Shown: in pieces, positions 17,533 to 24,819 of the stretch
Numbering within the stretch: position 1 is the stretch's first letter
Layout: each line of letters starts with the position of its first letter
Assembly (NCBI RefSeq): GCF_965279545.1
Contig: NZ_OZ257250.1
Span: 310,001-374,000 of the forward strand
DNA: 64,000 nucleotides
Direction of reading: 5' to 3'
DNA from: Methylibium sp965279545
GTDB lineage: Bacteria > Pseudomonadota > Gammaproteobacteria > Burkholderiales > Burkholderiaceae_C
Program-made: the position numbers and the translations under genes
Notes under the pieces: generated by a model
The model's input: only the letters and a program-made list of their open reading frames with translations
The model's database searches: none
Told to the model about the DNA's origin: nothing

Positions 17533-17585
17533 GGTGTTCTCCAGGGGAATGGGGAACACCGCCACCCTCGGGAGACGTGCTCCCG
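17533..17585 (-). ncRNA. RBS-hairpin leader, copy 5 (methyltransferase-helicase)
   Basis: GGTGTTC (17533-17539) pairs with GAACACC (17554-17560), enclosing GGAG before the ATG at 17531. An upstream stem CGGGAG/CTCCCG (17569-17585) is extended by flanking CCACC/GGTGG. This is the most complete copy of the two-stem leader. Confidence 0.7.
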
Positions 17586-17736
17586 GTGGGATGGATGAAT
17601 GGAGTCGCGGTCGACTCACGTGAAGACAGACGAGGCGCGGATAGCACTCGTCGAGGTACCGCGCGCTGAAGCGCAGTCACGTGCCAGAGTCAGGACTCCG
17701 GCGTCAGGCTCGCGACGGGTTCGTCGCTGGCGAGAG

Positions 17737-17758
17737 GGCGGGTAACGACCGCAACGCC
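17737..17758 (-). repeat. Dispersed 22-bp repeat, copy C (diverged)
   Basis: GGTAACGACCGCAACGCC core; it differs from the other three copies at four positions. It lies 206 bp upstream of the methyltransferase-helicase start. Confidence 0.75.
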
Positions 17759-17861
17759 TGAAGCAATCAGGTGCGCCGCGATGGGCGCGATGGCCCGGGG
17801 GCCGAGAGCCCGCTCAGTGTCGGGGCAAACGTCTCGGCGCCGAAGGCAGATCGGACGTGCG

Positions 17862-17905
17862 CCGCGTCAACGGGCGCGATTTCCCGGCGATTGAGCGTGG
17901 CAAGT
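17862..17905 (-). repeat. Degenerate block shared with 41641-41680
   Basis: Both places read CAACGGGC, a few variable bases, then CGGCGATTGA and GTGGC on the plus strand. On the minus strand both would encode an (A)T(L/I)NRR(E/D)xxPV-like peptide that ends shortly before a copy of the 22-bp repeat. Either a remnant of a duplicated gene end or a regulatory block; homology is partial. The rest of 17759-17995 holds nothing else I recognise. Confidence 0.45.
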
Positions 17906-17995
17906 GACGTTGCGGCACCGGAATCGGCTCGGGGCAGGCGTGCGAGAAACTCGTCGGCGGCAGGCCGGCAGATGTTTGCTAACCTTCGCGACGCC

Positions 17996-19462
17996 ATGAA
18001 GAATTCCCGAACGGCACTCGTCATTGGGAACGCCGACTATCCAGGCGCTGCCCTGAAGAATCCTGCGAACGACGCGATCGATGTCGCGAAGCGACTCGAG
18101 ACGTTCGGCTTCTCGGTTCGCAGGGCTGTCGATTGCTCCAACAAGGAGATGGACCTGGCCTTGAAGGCGTTCAAGCGAGACCTGGCTGACGCCGAGGTCG
18201 GGCTGTTCTTCTTCGCCGGGCATGGCATCCAGATCGAAGGCATCAACTACTTGATCGCCTTGGACACGGACACCTCTTCCGAGACGGACGCCAAACACAG
18301 TTCCCTGTCGTTGGACAAGGTGATCGACACAATGGAGAAGGCGCCCACGTCGACGAGCATCATCATGCTCGATGCCTGTCGCAACAACCCGTTCGAGCGC
18401 GGCTGGCATCGCTCCGCCGCCACTCGCGGGCTGGCATCGGTCTACGCACCTCGAGGCACATTGGTCGCGTTCGCGACTTCGCCCGGGCAGGTCGCGAGTG
18501 ACGGCAAGGGGCGCAATGGTTCTTACACAGAGGCACTGCTGCAGCACATCGACGCCGAGGATTGCACGATCGAGGCGATGTTCAAGCGCGTGCGCAATAC
18601 GCTGAGTGCCGCGACGAAGCAAAAGCAAATCTCGTGGGAGCACACCTCGCTCGCGGGGGAATTCTTCTTCAACCTCAGCGTGGGCGCGCGCATCGACGCC
18701 TACGGCGACACGGCGCTTAGCGACAGCCTGCTGATTCTCGACGAGTCCCGGGCGTCGCACCGGGTCATCCGAAAGCTCAAGGTCCTGACCTGGTCGCAGC
18801 AGAACGCTGCGATCGACGAATTCACGCCTGCGGCCGCGAGAAAGTTCAACGTGAACTCGCTGTTCGTCATAGGGCGGAACGTCTACCAGGCCGCATGCGG
18901 AAACGCGAACAGCGCGCTCGCGTACATCAAGAGCTTTGTTGGGCAAGTCCAGGGTATGGGCGAGGACCGGCGCAAGGCGGTGCTGGATGGAATGCTGTTC
19001 GAGATCTTCTTCGACTCCAACGGTCGAATCCGGGAGGTGATCAAGGGCCGGTACTTCGACGAGGTGTTCCAGCTTCAGCGCCACGCAGAACTGTCGGAGA
19101 GCTTCGAGTTCATCTCCGAGTGCTTGCTGCCCTACGTCGACCGATTTCATGCCTTGCCCGGAAAGAAACACGCGGTACCCGTGGACGTAGTCCTGAGGGC
19201 AGGGGACAGCAAGGTGCTCAAGGTGGAGGGCGTCTTCATCGCCTCCGTCAACATCCTCTGGGTCGAGGATGCCGATCTTGTCGACGAGGACCAGAATCCG
19301 ATGAGCTACAAAACGATGGATCGGGACACGTTCGAACTGTTCCTCGCGGAGGAACTCATCGTGCCCAGCCGGCTCCTGACCGTGACCTACTCGCCGGGCA
19401 AGACCAACCCGGCATCGGTGCGATTCCCCAAGGGGTTCACAGTGCGCAAGCGCCGCACTTGA
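17996..19462 (+). CDS. Caspase-like (C14) protease with long C-terminal domain
   Basis: 488 residues from the ATG at 17996 (MKNSRTALVIGNADYPGA); an ATG at 17972 is an alternative. The p20 caspase-hemoglobinase fold is complete: strand ALVIGN, catalytic His76 in FFFAGHGIQ, and catalytic Cys128 in IIMLDACRNNPF, with substrate-loop region YAPRGTLVAFATSPGQ. Residues 240-488 are a separate region of unknown fold containing SLFVIGRNVYQAAC and FEIFFDSNGRI. Bacterial caspase-like proteins act as effectors of cell death or phage defence when paired with sensors. First gene of a plus-strand run that continues with a CHAT-like remnant, a trypsin-like gene and a PGA-hydrolase-like gene. Confidence 0.88.
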   Translation: MKNSRTALVIGNADYPGAALKNPANDAIDVAKRLETFGFSVRRAVDCSNKEMDLALKAFKRDLADAEVGLFFFAGHGIQIEGINYLIALDTDTSSETDAKHSSLSLDKVIDTMEKAPTSTSIIMLDACRNNPFERGWHRSAATRGLASVYAPRGTLVAFATSPGQVASDGKGRNGSYTEALLQHIDAEDCTIEAMFKRVRNTLSAATKQKQISWEHTSLAGEFFFNLSVGARIDAYGDTALSDSLLILDESRASHRVIRKLKVLTWSQQNAAIDEFTPAAARKFNVNSLFVIGRNVYQAACGNANSALAYIKSFVGQVQGMGEDRRKAVLDGMLFEIFFDSNGRIREVIKGRYFDEVFQLQRHAELSESFEFISECLLPYVDRFHALPGKKHAVPVDVVLRAGDSKVLKVEGVFIASVNILWVEDADLVDEDQNPMSYKTMDRDTFELFLAEELIVPSRLLTVTYSPGKTNPASVRFPKGFTVRKRRT

Positions 19463-19672
19463 GTCGAGTCGCGCGAGAGGCAGGGCGACCTATGGCCAGC
19501 TCGCCGGAAGAGGAACGGCAGGTGGCCGCACCGCGGTCCTTTCGCGGTTCGGCAACGCGTGCCCTCTCCGCACTCGAAGGGCGCTCTCTGCCAGAAGTGC
19601 GTTCGCAGCGAGGGCGACCGATACCATCAGGCCTTGCGGCAAACTCCATCGCGAAGACGGCAAGGGGGCAGC

Positions 19673-20449
19673 ATGTCATCGATCGGTCCGGCGCAGTTTG
19701 AGGAGGAATTCGGGGGCAGTATCGAGCGGCTCCGGGGCGCCTTCGCTCCGCTGCGCATCTACAAGTACGACCACCAGTTTGCGACGGGCGTGCGTTGGGT
19801 CGGCGCGGGCCGCTACGAGGAACTCCATGAAGGCGATGAGGTCCTGTCGCCATGGCTGGAGTGGATCGATCCTTCGCTCGCGAAAGAACTCGAACATCTT
19901 GACGAGGCACTGATTCTCGAACTTGGGCGACTCGAACACGGTGCGAAGCGGTTCAAGGCACGCCTCGCGGATGGAGAGAAGCATTTGACCTTCGAGGAAC
20001 TTGCTTGGCTTCGAGAGTCGTGTCGCGAGTGGGAGTACAGAGCCGCAGCCAACTTCGAGGCGCGTAGCGACGGGCTCAGGGAGTGTGGTCGAGTCCTTGA
20101 CATGCTGCTGGCGGCAACACCGTTTGTCGCGCGTGATGCCCATCTCGCGTGCCAACAGCAGATCGGCAGGATGCATTCGATCCTGAACTATCTCTACTAT
20201 GAAGCGATCGCCGTTCGTGAACGGGTGAGAGCTCAGGGAATTGAAGTGCCGATGTTCTGTGCGCGAGCTGATCGTGTGCCCGACGTGCAGACATCAGCAA
20301 CTCCAGCGAGCGCGCCACCCGGCGATGTAAGCATCGTGCTCATCGCTGCGAGCAAGCGCGAGATCAATCGGCTCAGCCTGCGTCACGAGGCCAAGCGCAT
20401 TCAGCGAGCCGTTGCGCGCGCTCGACGAGGCGTCACTTCCGGTGGATGA
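19673..20449 (+). CDS. Hypothetical protein with truncated CHAT-like C-terminus
   Basis: 258 residues from the ATG at 19673, with AAGGGGG upstream. The first 215 residues are mostly acidic helical (SLAKELEHLDEALILELGRL) and unrecognised. From residue 223, SIVLIAASKREINRLSLRHE resembles the first strand and helix of CHAT-type caspase-like domains (consensus like ILFLAANPxDTxRLRLxxE). The frame stops at 20447, but the +1 frame continues LDEASLPVDDVLAHQAVG and then VVLVSSSGHRTLG, where CHAT domains have (I/V)VHFSGHG, ending at 20600. The gene is therefore probably frameshifted near 20412-20440 and has lost most of the effector domain. The CHAT assignment is my pattern match. Confidence 0.6.
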   Translation: MSSIGPAQFEEEFGGSIERLRGAFAPLRIYKYDHQFATGVRWVGAGRYEELHEGDEVLSPWLEWIDPSLAKELEHLDEALILELGRLEHGAKRFKARLADGEKHLTFEELAWLRESCREWEYRAAANFEARSDGLRECGRVLDMLLAATPFVARDAHLACQQQIGRMHSILNYLYYEAIAVRERVRAQGIEVPMFCARADRVPDVQTSATPASAPPGDVSIVLIAASKREINRLSLRHEAKRIQRAVARARRGVTSGG

Positions 20450-20600
20450 TGTGTTGGCACATCAAGCCGTCGGTCTTGATCGGATGCACCTGAACGACTT
20501 CGTCGTGCTCGTGTCGAGTTCTGGGCACCGAACTCTGGGCGATGGCAAGGAAGAGAGCATCGGCCGTGCAAGAGTCAGCCGATGGCCGCCCTGTGGCTGA
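20450..20600 (+). pseudogene. Out-of-frame continuation of the CHAT-like domain
   Basis: Read in the frame that starts at 20412, this stretch encodes DFVVLVSSSGHRTLGDGKEE and stops at 20600. The SSSGH block aligns with the catalytic-His region of CHAT/caspase folds. Nothing corresponding to the catalytic Cys follows, so it is a decayed remnant. Confidence 0.45.
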
Positions 20601-21195
20601 CCCATGCTTTTTGGTTCAGACTTGCGAGGCAAGAGCGAACGGCGCTCGGCAGGTCCCGTTTACCGCCCCCGCCGGGAAGCCGAGTGTGCCGTTCGAGGTC
20701 GGTGACCCCTTCGGCCTGCGCAAGGCCGTCTTCCCCGTGTTCGAGCGCGCGCCTCTTGGGGATCTGGTTGGACTGGGCACGGCGTTCCATGTTGACGGCT
20801 GGGGCGGTTGCCTGACCGCAGAGCATGTGGTTGAGTTTCTTCGTGCAGGCCTTCCCGACGCCGGCCTGACGGGAGCGCGCAGCCATGAAGTCGACCCGAA
20901 GCAGCACAACCATGCGGTTGCCCTGCTCGGAATCGGTCTCGTGTTCGGTGAAGTTGCGGTTTGTTCGCTGCCTATGGAACGATCACCAGGGTGTTTCCTC
21001 ATGGCCGTGACCTCGCCAATCCCACGCCGGTCTTCGAGGTCTCGGCGGATTGGCCGTCGGGCATGAGCGGCGGGCCTGTCGTCGACAGGGCTGGCAACGT
21101 TGTGGGTTTGGTGAGCCGGTCACTTGCGCCAGAAGGCACAAGCAATGGGGTTGGATACGCCGCGTGCTTGCCTTCCCGACACAACACAATGCTGC
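20542..21195 (+). pseudogene. Frameshifted trypsin-like serine protease
   Basis: In the frame from the ATG at 20542 the N-terminal half reads GLGTAFHVDGWGGCLTAEHV, the His-box of a trypsin-like (S1) protease, with AEH in place of AAH. The Ser-box WPSGMSGGPVVDRAGNVVGL appears only in another frame (from 20961), followed by VGYAACLPS, the usual C-terminal strand. The switch lies around 20955-20975. Either a frameshift mutation or a sequencing error splits the gene. It is sandwiched between the CHAT-like remnant and the PGA-hydrolase-like gene, so that operon may be decaying. Confidence 0.7.
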
Positions 21196-21771
21196 ATGCC
21201 GACCAAACTTGCCAGGGATTTCGAGTCGTTTGCCGACCTGGCTGCTGCCTACGAGCAAGACAAGGACTATCGGATCGTCCAGGTACCGCGCCCGGGATCC
21301 TCGACGGCCATCGTCGCTCCGCACGGCGGAGGAATCGAAGCATACACATCGGACATTGCCCGTGCCATCGCAGGCGAGGAGTTCGGTCTGTACCTCTTCG
21401 AGGGCTTGCTGCGGGCGGGGAACTTCGCGGCGTTTCACCTGTCGAGCCATCTGTTCGACGAGCCGGGATGCCTCGAGATGCTGCAGGCGTGCTGGCGGGT
21501 GGTATCGGTGCACGGCTGCGGAGCGCCGGGCGAAGTCGTCCTCATAGGTGGCTTGGACAGCGCGCTGCGCAGCGCCATTGCCTCGGAACTGAAGGCCGCA
21601 GGACTGGCTTGTGAGGATGCGCCACCTGGGCTCGACGCCACCGACCCGCAAAACATCTGCAACCGGGGAGATGCGGGTGGCGGTGTGCAGTTGGAGATCT
21701 CCTTGGGCTTGCGGCGATCCCACCGTCGCGCGGTGCTGGTGCGCGCGGTGAGGAACGCGCTGTCTGGCTGA
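21196..21771 (+). CDS. Poly-gamma-glutamate-hydrolase-like Zn peptidase
   Basis: 191 residues from the ATG at 21196. Motifs of the PghP/phage gamma-PGA hydrolase family are IVAPHGGGIE near residue 38, FHLSSHLFDE near 82, and VSVHGCGAPGEVVLIGGLD near 105; their His/Glu residues are Zn ligands in that family. The enzymes cut poly-gamma-glutamate capsules, and phages use them to penetrate slime. Inside a protease cluster this copy may instead act as a toxin-like amidase or a separate cargo enzyme. No signal peptide is seen, so it is probably cytoplasmic. Confidence 0.8.
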   Translation: MPTKLARDFESFADLAAAYEQDKDYRIVQVPRPGSSTAIVAPHGGGIEAYTSDIARAIAGEEFGLYLFEGLLRAGNFAAFHLSSHLFDEPGCLEMLQACWRVVSVHGCGAPGEVVLIGGLDSALRSAIASELKAAGLACEDAPPGLDATDPQNICNRGDAGGGVQLEISLGLRRSHRRAVLVRAVRNALSG

Positions 21772-21816
21772 CCGCGGCCCGGCACCCCAGGTGTCGGCAC
21801 CGCGAAAACCGTCAAC

Positions 21817-23148
21817 TCACACTTCGCGGTAGTCGGCCGGCACGACCTGGACGTAGCCGCCTTCGCGCAGGGTCGCCAACTCGACCCGAGGCGGACCGAA
21901 TTTCGGCAACTTCGTGAAGGCGGTGCTCCAGTCACTCTCGAAGATGCCGGTGAAGTATTTGGCTATGCCCTTGTGGCTGAGCAGCAGACCGGCCTCGCGG
22001 TTCTTGCTGACCGCAGAGTCCGACCAGTTCTGCGAACTCACCAGCACCTGGCGGCCGTCGATGATGATCAGCTTGTTGTGGCAGTGGACGAACCGATTGG
22101 TGTTGATGAAGCGGATGTTCGGTCCCAGCTTCAACCCGTACTTCTTCTTCAGGAGGTCGAGGTTCTTCTCCTCTTTCTTCAGATCATCAGCCCCGAAGAT
22201 CTTGCCCAGCACGATGCGGACGTCGAGGTCCGCGTTCGCGTCCGTCGCTGCCTTGATCGCCGCGAGCAGGATGGAGATGTCTGGCTGGCTTCCACGGATG
22301 TACTGCTGCTCGATCAGGATGGACTTCTTGGCCGCCTTCAGCGCGTCCGGCATCGTGCTCATGTAGTTGTCGGGGCTGAGGACCGGCTGGATCTTCAGCG
22401 GCTCGGTCAAGGTGAATGTCTTACTCGGGAACAACTGCGACGGCAGGCTCTTCGGTGCAGCCTCGACCCAGCCGACATCGGGCTCCTCCGGCTGCACGCT
22501 TTCGACAACGCCTTCCGGGGCATTCAACTCGAGCGCGATGTCCGAGCGCAGCACCTCGGTGAAGAACTTCGCGAGCACGCGCGACTTGACGGCCAGCCCC
22601 GTGTCGCGGTTGCCGTTGACGAAGGCATCCGGGTCGCCGCCGTCATGCTCGTTCAGCGGGATGCTGTTGTTCGAGTAGTTGCCGCTCTGAACCAGCGTCC
22701 ACACGCCGTCGACGACGATGAACTTCTCGTGGCACGACGCGAAGTAGTGCGCTCGCTCGCTCGTGCACGCGGGCGCGCGCACGCCGTCGACGCCCAGTTC
22801 GATCAGCTCGTTGAACAGATCCTCTTCGCCGCCGGTGGTCTCGACATCCAGCATCAGCGTGACCTTGACCCCGCGCGCCAGAGCGTTGAGCAGGATGGTC
22901 TTCATGTGTGCCGCCGTGAAGTCGTAGATCCCGATCAGGATCGACTTCTTCGCTGCATCCAGCAGGCGCTTCGTCACGGCGTAGGTCGAGTCCGGCGACG
23001 CGTACGCGATGATCTCTTCGTCGACGTTGAACGCGGGGATCTTCTTCTTTTTGTAGTCCTCGAGCTGGCAGCCTCGGAAAGCCTCGATGGTCGGCTCGCC
23101 GACCAGTGACTCCGGGGCTGCGCCGGGACGAAGGACGAATGCGGGCAT
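21817..23148 (-). CDS. Phospholipase-D-like protein with two HKD motifs
   Basis: 443 residues from the ATG at 23148, with GGGAGG upstream. The two HKD half-sites are H140-x-K142-x4-D147 (CHEKFIVVDG) and a second near residue 365 (CHNKLIIIDGRQVLVSSQNW), each followed by the usual S/N-rich strand. Both catalytic halves look intact, so it should form a monomeric PLD-fold active site acting on phosphodiesters (lipid or DNA). No signal peptide or membrane anchor is seen. It is last in a minus-strand operon with an 81-residue protein and a trypsin-like protease. PLD nucleases are frequent effectors in defence systems; here the target is unknown. Confidence 0.88.
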   Translation of the reverse strand: MPAFVLRPGAAPESLVGEPTIEAFRGCQLEDYKKKKIPAFNVDEEIIAYASPDSTYAVTKRLLDAAKKSILIGIYDFTAAHMKTILLNALARGVKVTLMLDVETTGGEEDLFNELIELGVDGVRAPACTSERAHYFASCHEKFIVVDGVWTLVQSGNYSNNSIPLNEHDGGDPDAFVNGNRDTGLAVKSRVLAKFFTEVLRSDIALELNAPEGVVESVQPEEPDVGWVEAAPKSLPSQLFPSKTFTLTEPLKIQPVLSPDNYMSTMPDALKAAKKSILIEQQYIRGSQPDISILLAAIKAATDANADLDVRIVLGKIFGADDLKKEEKNLDLLKKKYGLKLGPNIRFINTNRFVHCHNKLIIIDGRQVLVSSQNWSDSAVSKNREAGLLLSHKGIAKYFTGIFESDWSTAFTKLPKFGPPRVELATLREGGYVQVVPADYREV

Positions 23149-23169
23149 GCTGCTACCTCCCTGGTTGAA

Positions 23170-23415
23170 TCATTCGGGTTTGAACGGTTCGGTCTTCCTC
23201 ACGACCACCGGAACACTCAATTGCTTCTTACCGACGGTGACCGAGACCGCCGTGGGCAGCTTCCGCTTATGCGATGGCGGCACCATCGCGATCAGGGCGA
23301 AGGTTTCTTGTCCCTCGATGTTGACCTTGTCGACCGCGATGGCATGCGCTCCGCTTCCGAACAGTTGATCGGAAAACAGCTCGCGTGCCTTGTTTGCGGT
23401 CTTCTCGGACACCAT
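23170..23415 (-). CDS. Small hypothetical protein between protease and PLD genes
   Basis: 81 residues, MVSEKTANKARELFSDQLFG at the start. Predominantly beta (GQETFALIAMVPP, AVSVTVGKKQLSVPVVVRK). It starts 10 bp after the stop of the trypsin-like gene and ends 21 bp before the PLD start, so it is co-transcribed with both. Its size and position suggest an inhibitor, adaptor or trypsin-associated small domain, but no family is recognised. Confidence 0.7.
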   Translation of the reverse strand: MVSEKTANKARELFSDQLFGSGAHAIAVDKVNIEGQETFALIAMVPPSHKRKLPTAVSVTVGKKQLSVPVVVRKTEPFKPE

Positions 23416-23425
23416 GTGCGTTGCG

Positions 23426-24415
23426 TCATGACTCCGTGAACTTGAACTTCAGAGCACTCATCACGGGGTGGATCGGGTTGAACACGCTGCCGCCGTTCGC
23501 GCCAGCGAAGTGCAGCCCGACGATCTTGCCACTTTCGGTGTCCACGACGATCGAGCCTGAATCGCCGCCGTCCGTGTAGCGCGTGCACAGCACCTGGTCC
23601 AGGTAGCCAACCTTGCCGGCGACACCCGGATACTGAAGAGCGAAGCGGAAGTTGACGTCGATCACTTCGCCGGTGGTCTTGCCGGTGGTCCGGCCTGCCT
23701 TCGCGACGGTCATGCCGCGCTTCGGCTTGATGACGCCCAGCGGCGCGGTCGCCTTGTGGATGTCGAACACAAGCGCGCCCAGGCGGGAAGCGTCGATCTC
23801 CGCCAGTGCGGCATCTACCCGGTTGATCATCGCTCCGGTCGTGTCGAACGGGTTGAAATGGGTCAGCGTGGCGACCAGGTTAGCGGGGATTGCCCCGCCA
23901 TCTGCAGGCCCGGGATAGACGATCTGGTCTCCGGGCTTGCCCTTGCCGCTTCGCGCCAGGACGTGAGAGTTGCTGAGCAGGAAGAGCTTGCCGTCTCGCT
24001 TGACGATGGCGCCCAGCGTCCCGGCTGTCGAGCGGACATGTCCGACGCTGAAGCCACTTTGCAACGGCTTTCCCTTCTTTGCCACCTCGGGCGCCAGTTC
24101 GCCGATCTCCTTTACATCGGTGAACACGGCCTTGTCGCCCGGCACGTTGAGCACCGGAGGGAGCGCGTGGCTGGCCTTGACCTTGCTCGGCGCGATCTTC
24201 TTCCTGACGTAGAAGCAGACGCTCAGTTCACCCGTGCGCTCGCCATCGGACTCCTTTTCGCTGATTCCGACTGCCACAACGTTCTTGTCTTCGGTGATCG
24301 ACCGGACGCGCGAGATGTGCGATCGGCGCACTGCGCCTAGCGCTTCGATCTCGGGTTCCGGGGCGCGAGTCAGGAGGTCAAGCGCCTTCAGCAGTGTCGC
24401 GGATGTGTTTGCCAT
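23426..24415 (-). CDS. Trypsin-like serine protease
   Basis: 329 residues from the ATG at 24415 (GGGAGGG upstream). The catalytic triad is visible: His151 in LLSNSHVLA, Asp201 in RVDAALAEID, and Ser286 in TDGGDSGSIV. The Asn-Ser-His motif and GGDSGS resemble the Nal1/S1-type trypsin-like family of bacterial conflict systems more than secreted degradative proteases. The first 110 residues are an extra domain (HISRVRSITEDKNVVAVGIS) that may sense or bind a partner. There is no signal peptide, so it should act in the cytoplasm. First gene of the protease/81-residue/PLD operon. Confidence 0.85.
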   Translation of the reverse strand: MANTSATLLKALDLLTRAPEPEIEALGAVRRSHISRVRSITEDKNVVAVGISEKESDGERTGELSVCFYVRKKIAPSKVKASHALPPVLNVPGDKAVFTDVKEIGELAPEVAKKGKPLQSGFSVGHVRSTAGTLGAIVKRDGKLFLLSNSHVLARSGKGKPGDQIVYPGPADGGAIPANLVATLTHFNPFDTTGAMINRVDAALAEIDASRLGALVFDIHKATAPLGVIKPKRGMTVAKAGRTTGKTTGEVIDVNFRFALQYPGVAGKVGYLDQVLCTRYTDGGDSGSIVVDTESGKIVGLHFAGANGGSVFNPIHPVMSALKFKFTES

Positions 24416-24819
24416 GTCTGCCCTCCCAGTGTGCTTCCGCCGCCTGGCGGACTGCGGCATCTGGAATTCTCGTTGCTGGGGAACCGCACCAAATCATCAA
24501 CATAGGTGACGTCAACACGCGGTGCTATGGTGATCATCTCGCGAAAGGTCGCGCGCGCGATGACGGTTGTGTGACATGCCCGCCGGTATTTGCGAGCGCA
24601 CCAGGCCGGCTCTCGCCGGCTCCCATCGCGGCGCGGCGCGAAAGGGCTGGTTTCCGGGCTATCCCTGGGCTGCCGCTCGCCCCATTGATAGAAGCACGCA
24701 GGTTTGACGACAATGCCCTGCACGTTGCGTCGCCGGCCTGTCTCACCGTCATCGCAAGGGATTCCGCCAGCGCGCTTGGTCCGGCCAGTCGCGGTGGTGC
24801 TTCAACGGAGGGATGAGTT
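24416..24819. promoter_or_regulatory. Divergent intergenic region
   Basis: 404 bp between the trypsin-like operon (leftward) and the second caspase operon (rightward); both promoters must lie here. Base composition is lower in GC around 24480-24540 (ATCATCAACATAGGTGACG). No repeated operator is obvious and no open frame looks coding. Confidence 0.5.

Noticed and set aside
17767..18024. 85-codon minus-strand frame containing LNRREIAPV, similar to a peptide at 41628 onward
   Set aside because: It overlaps the caspase start region, has no ribosome binding site that I can see, and the similarity is short. Kept as a repeat observation, not a gene.
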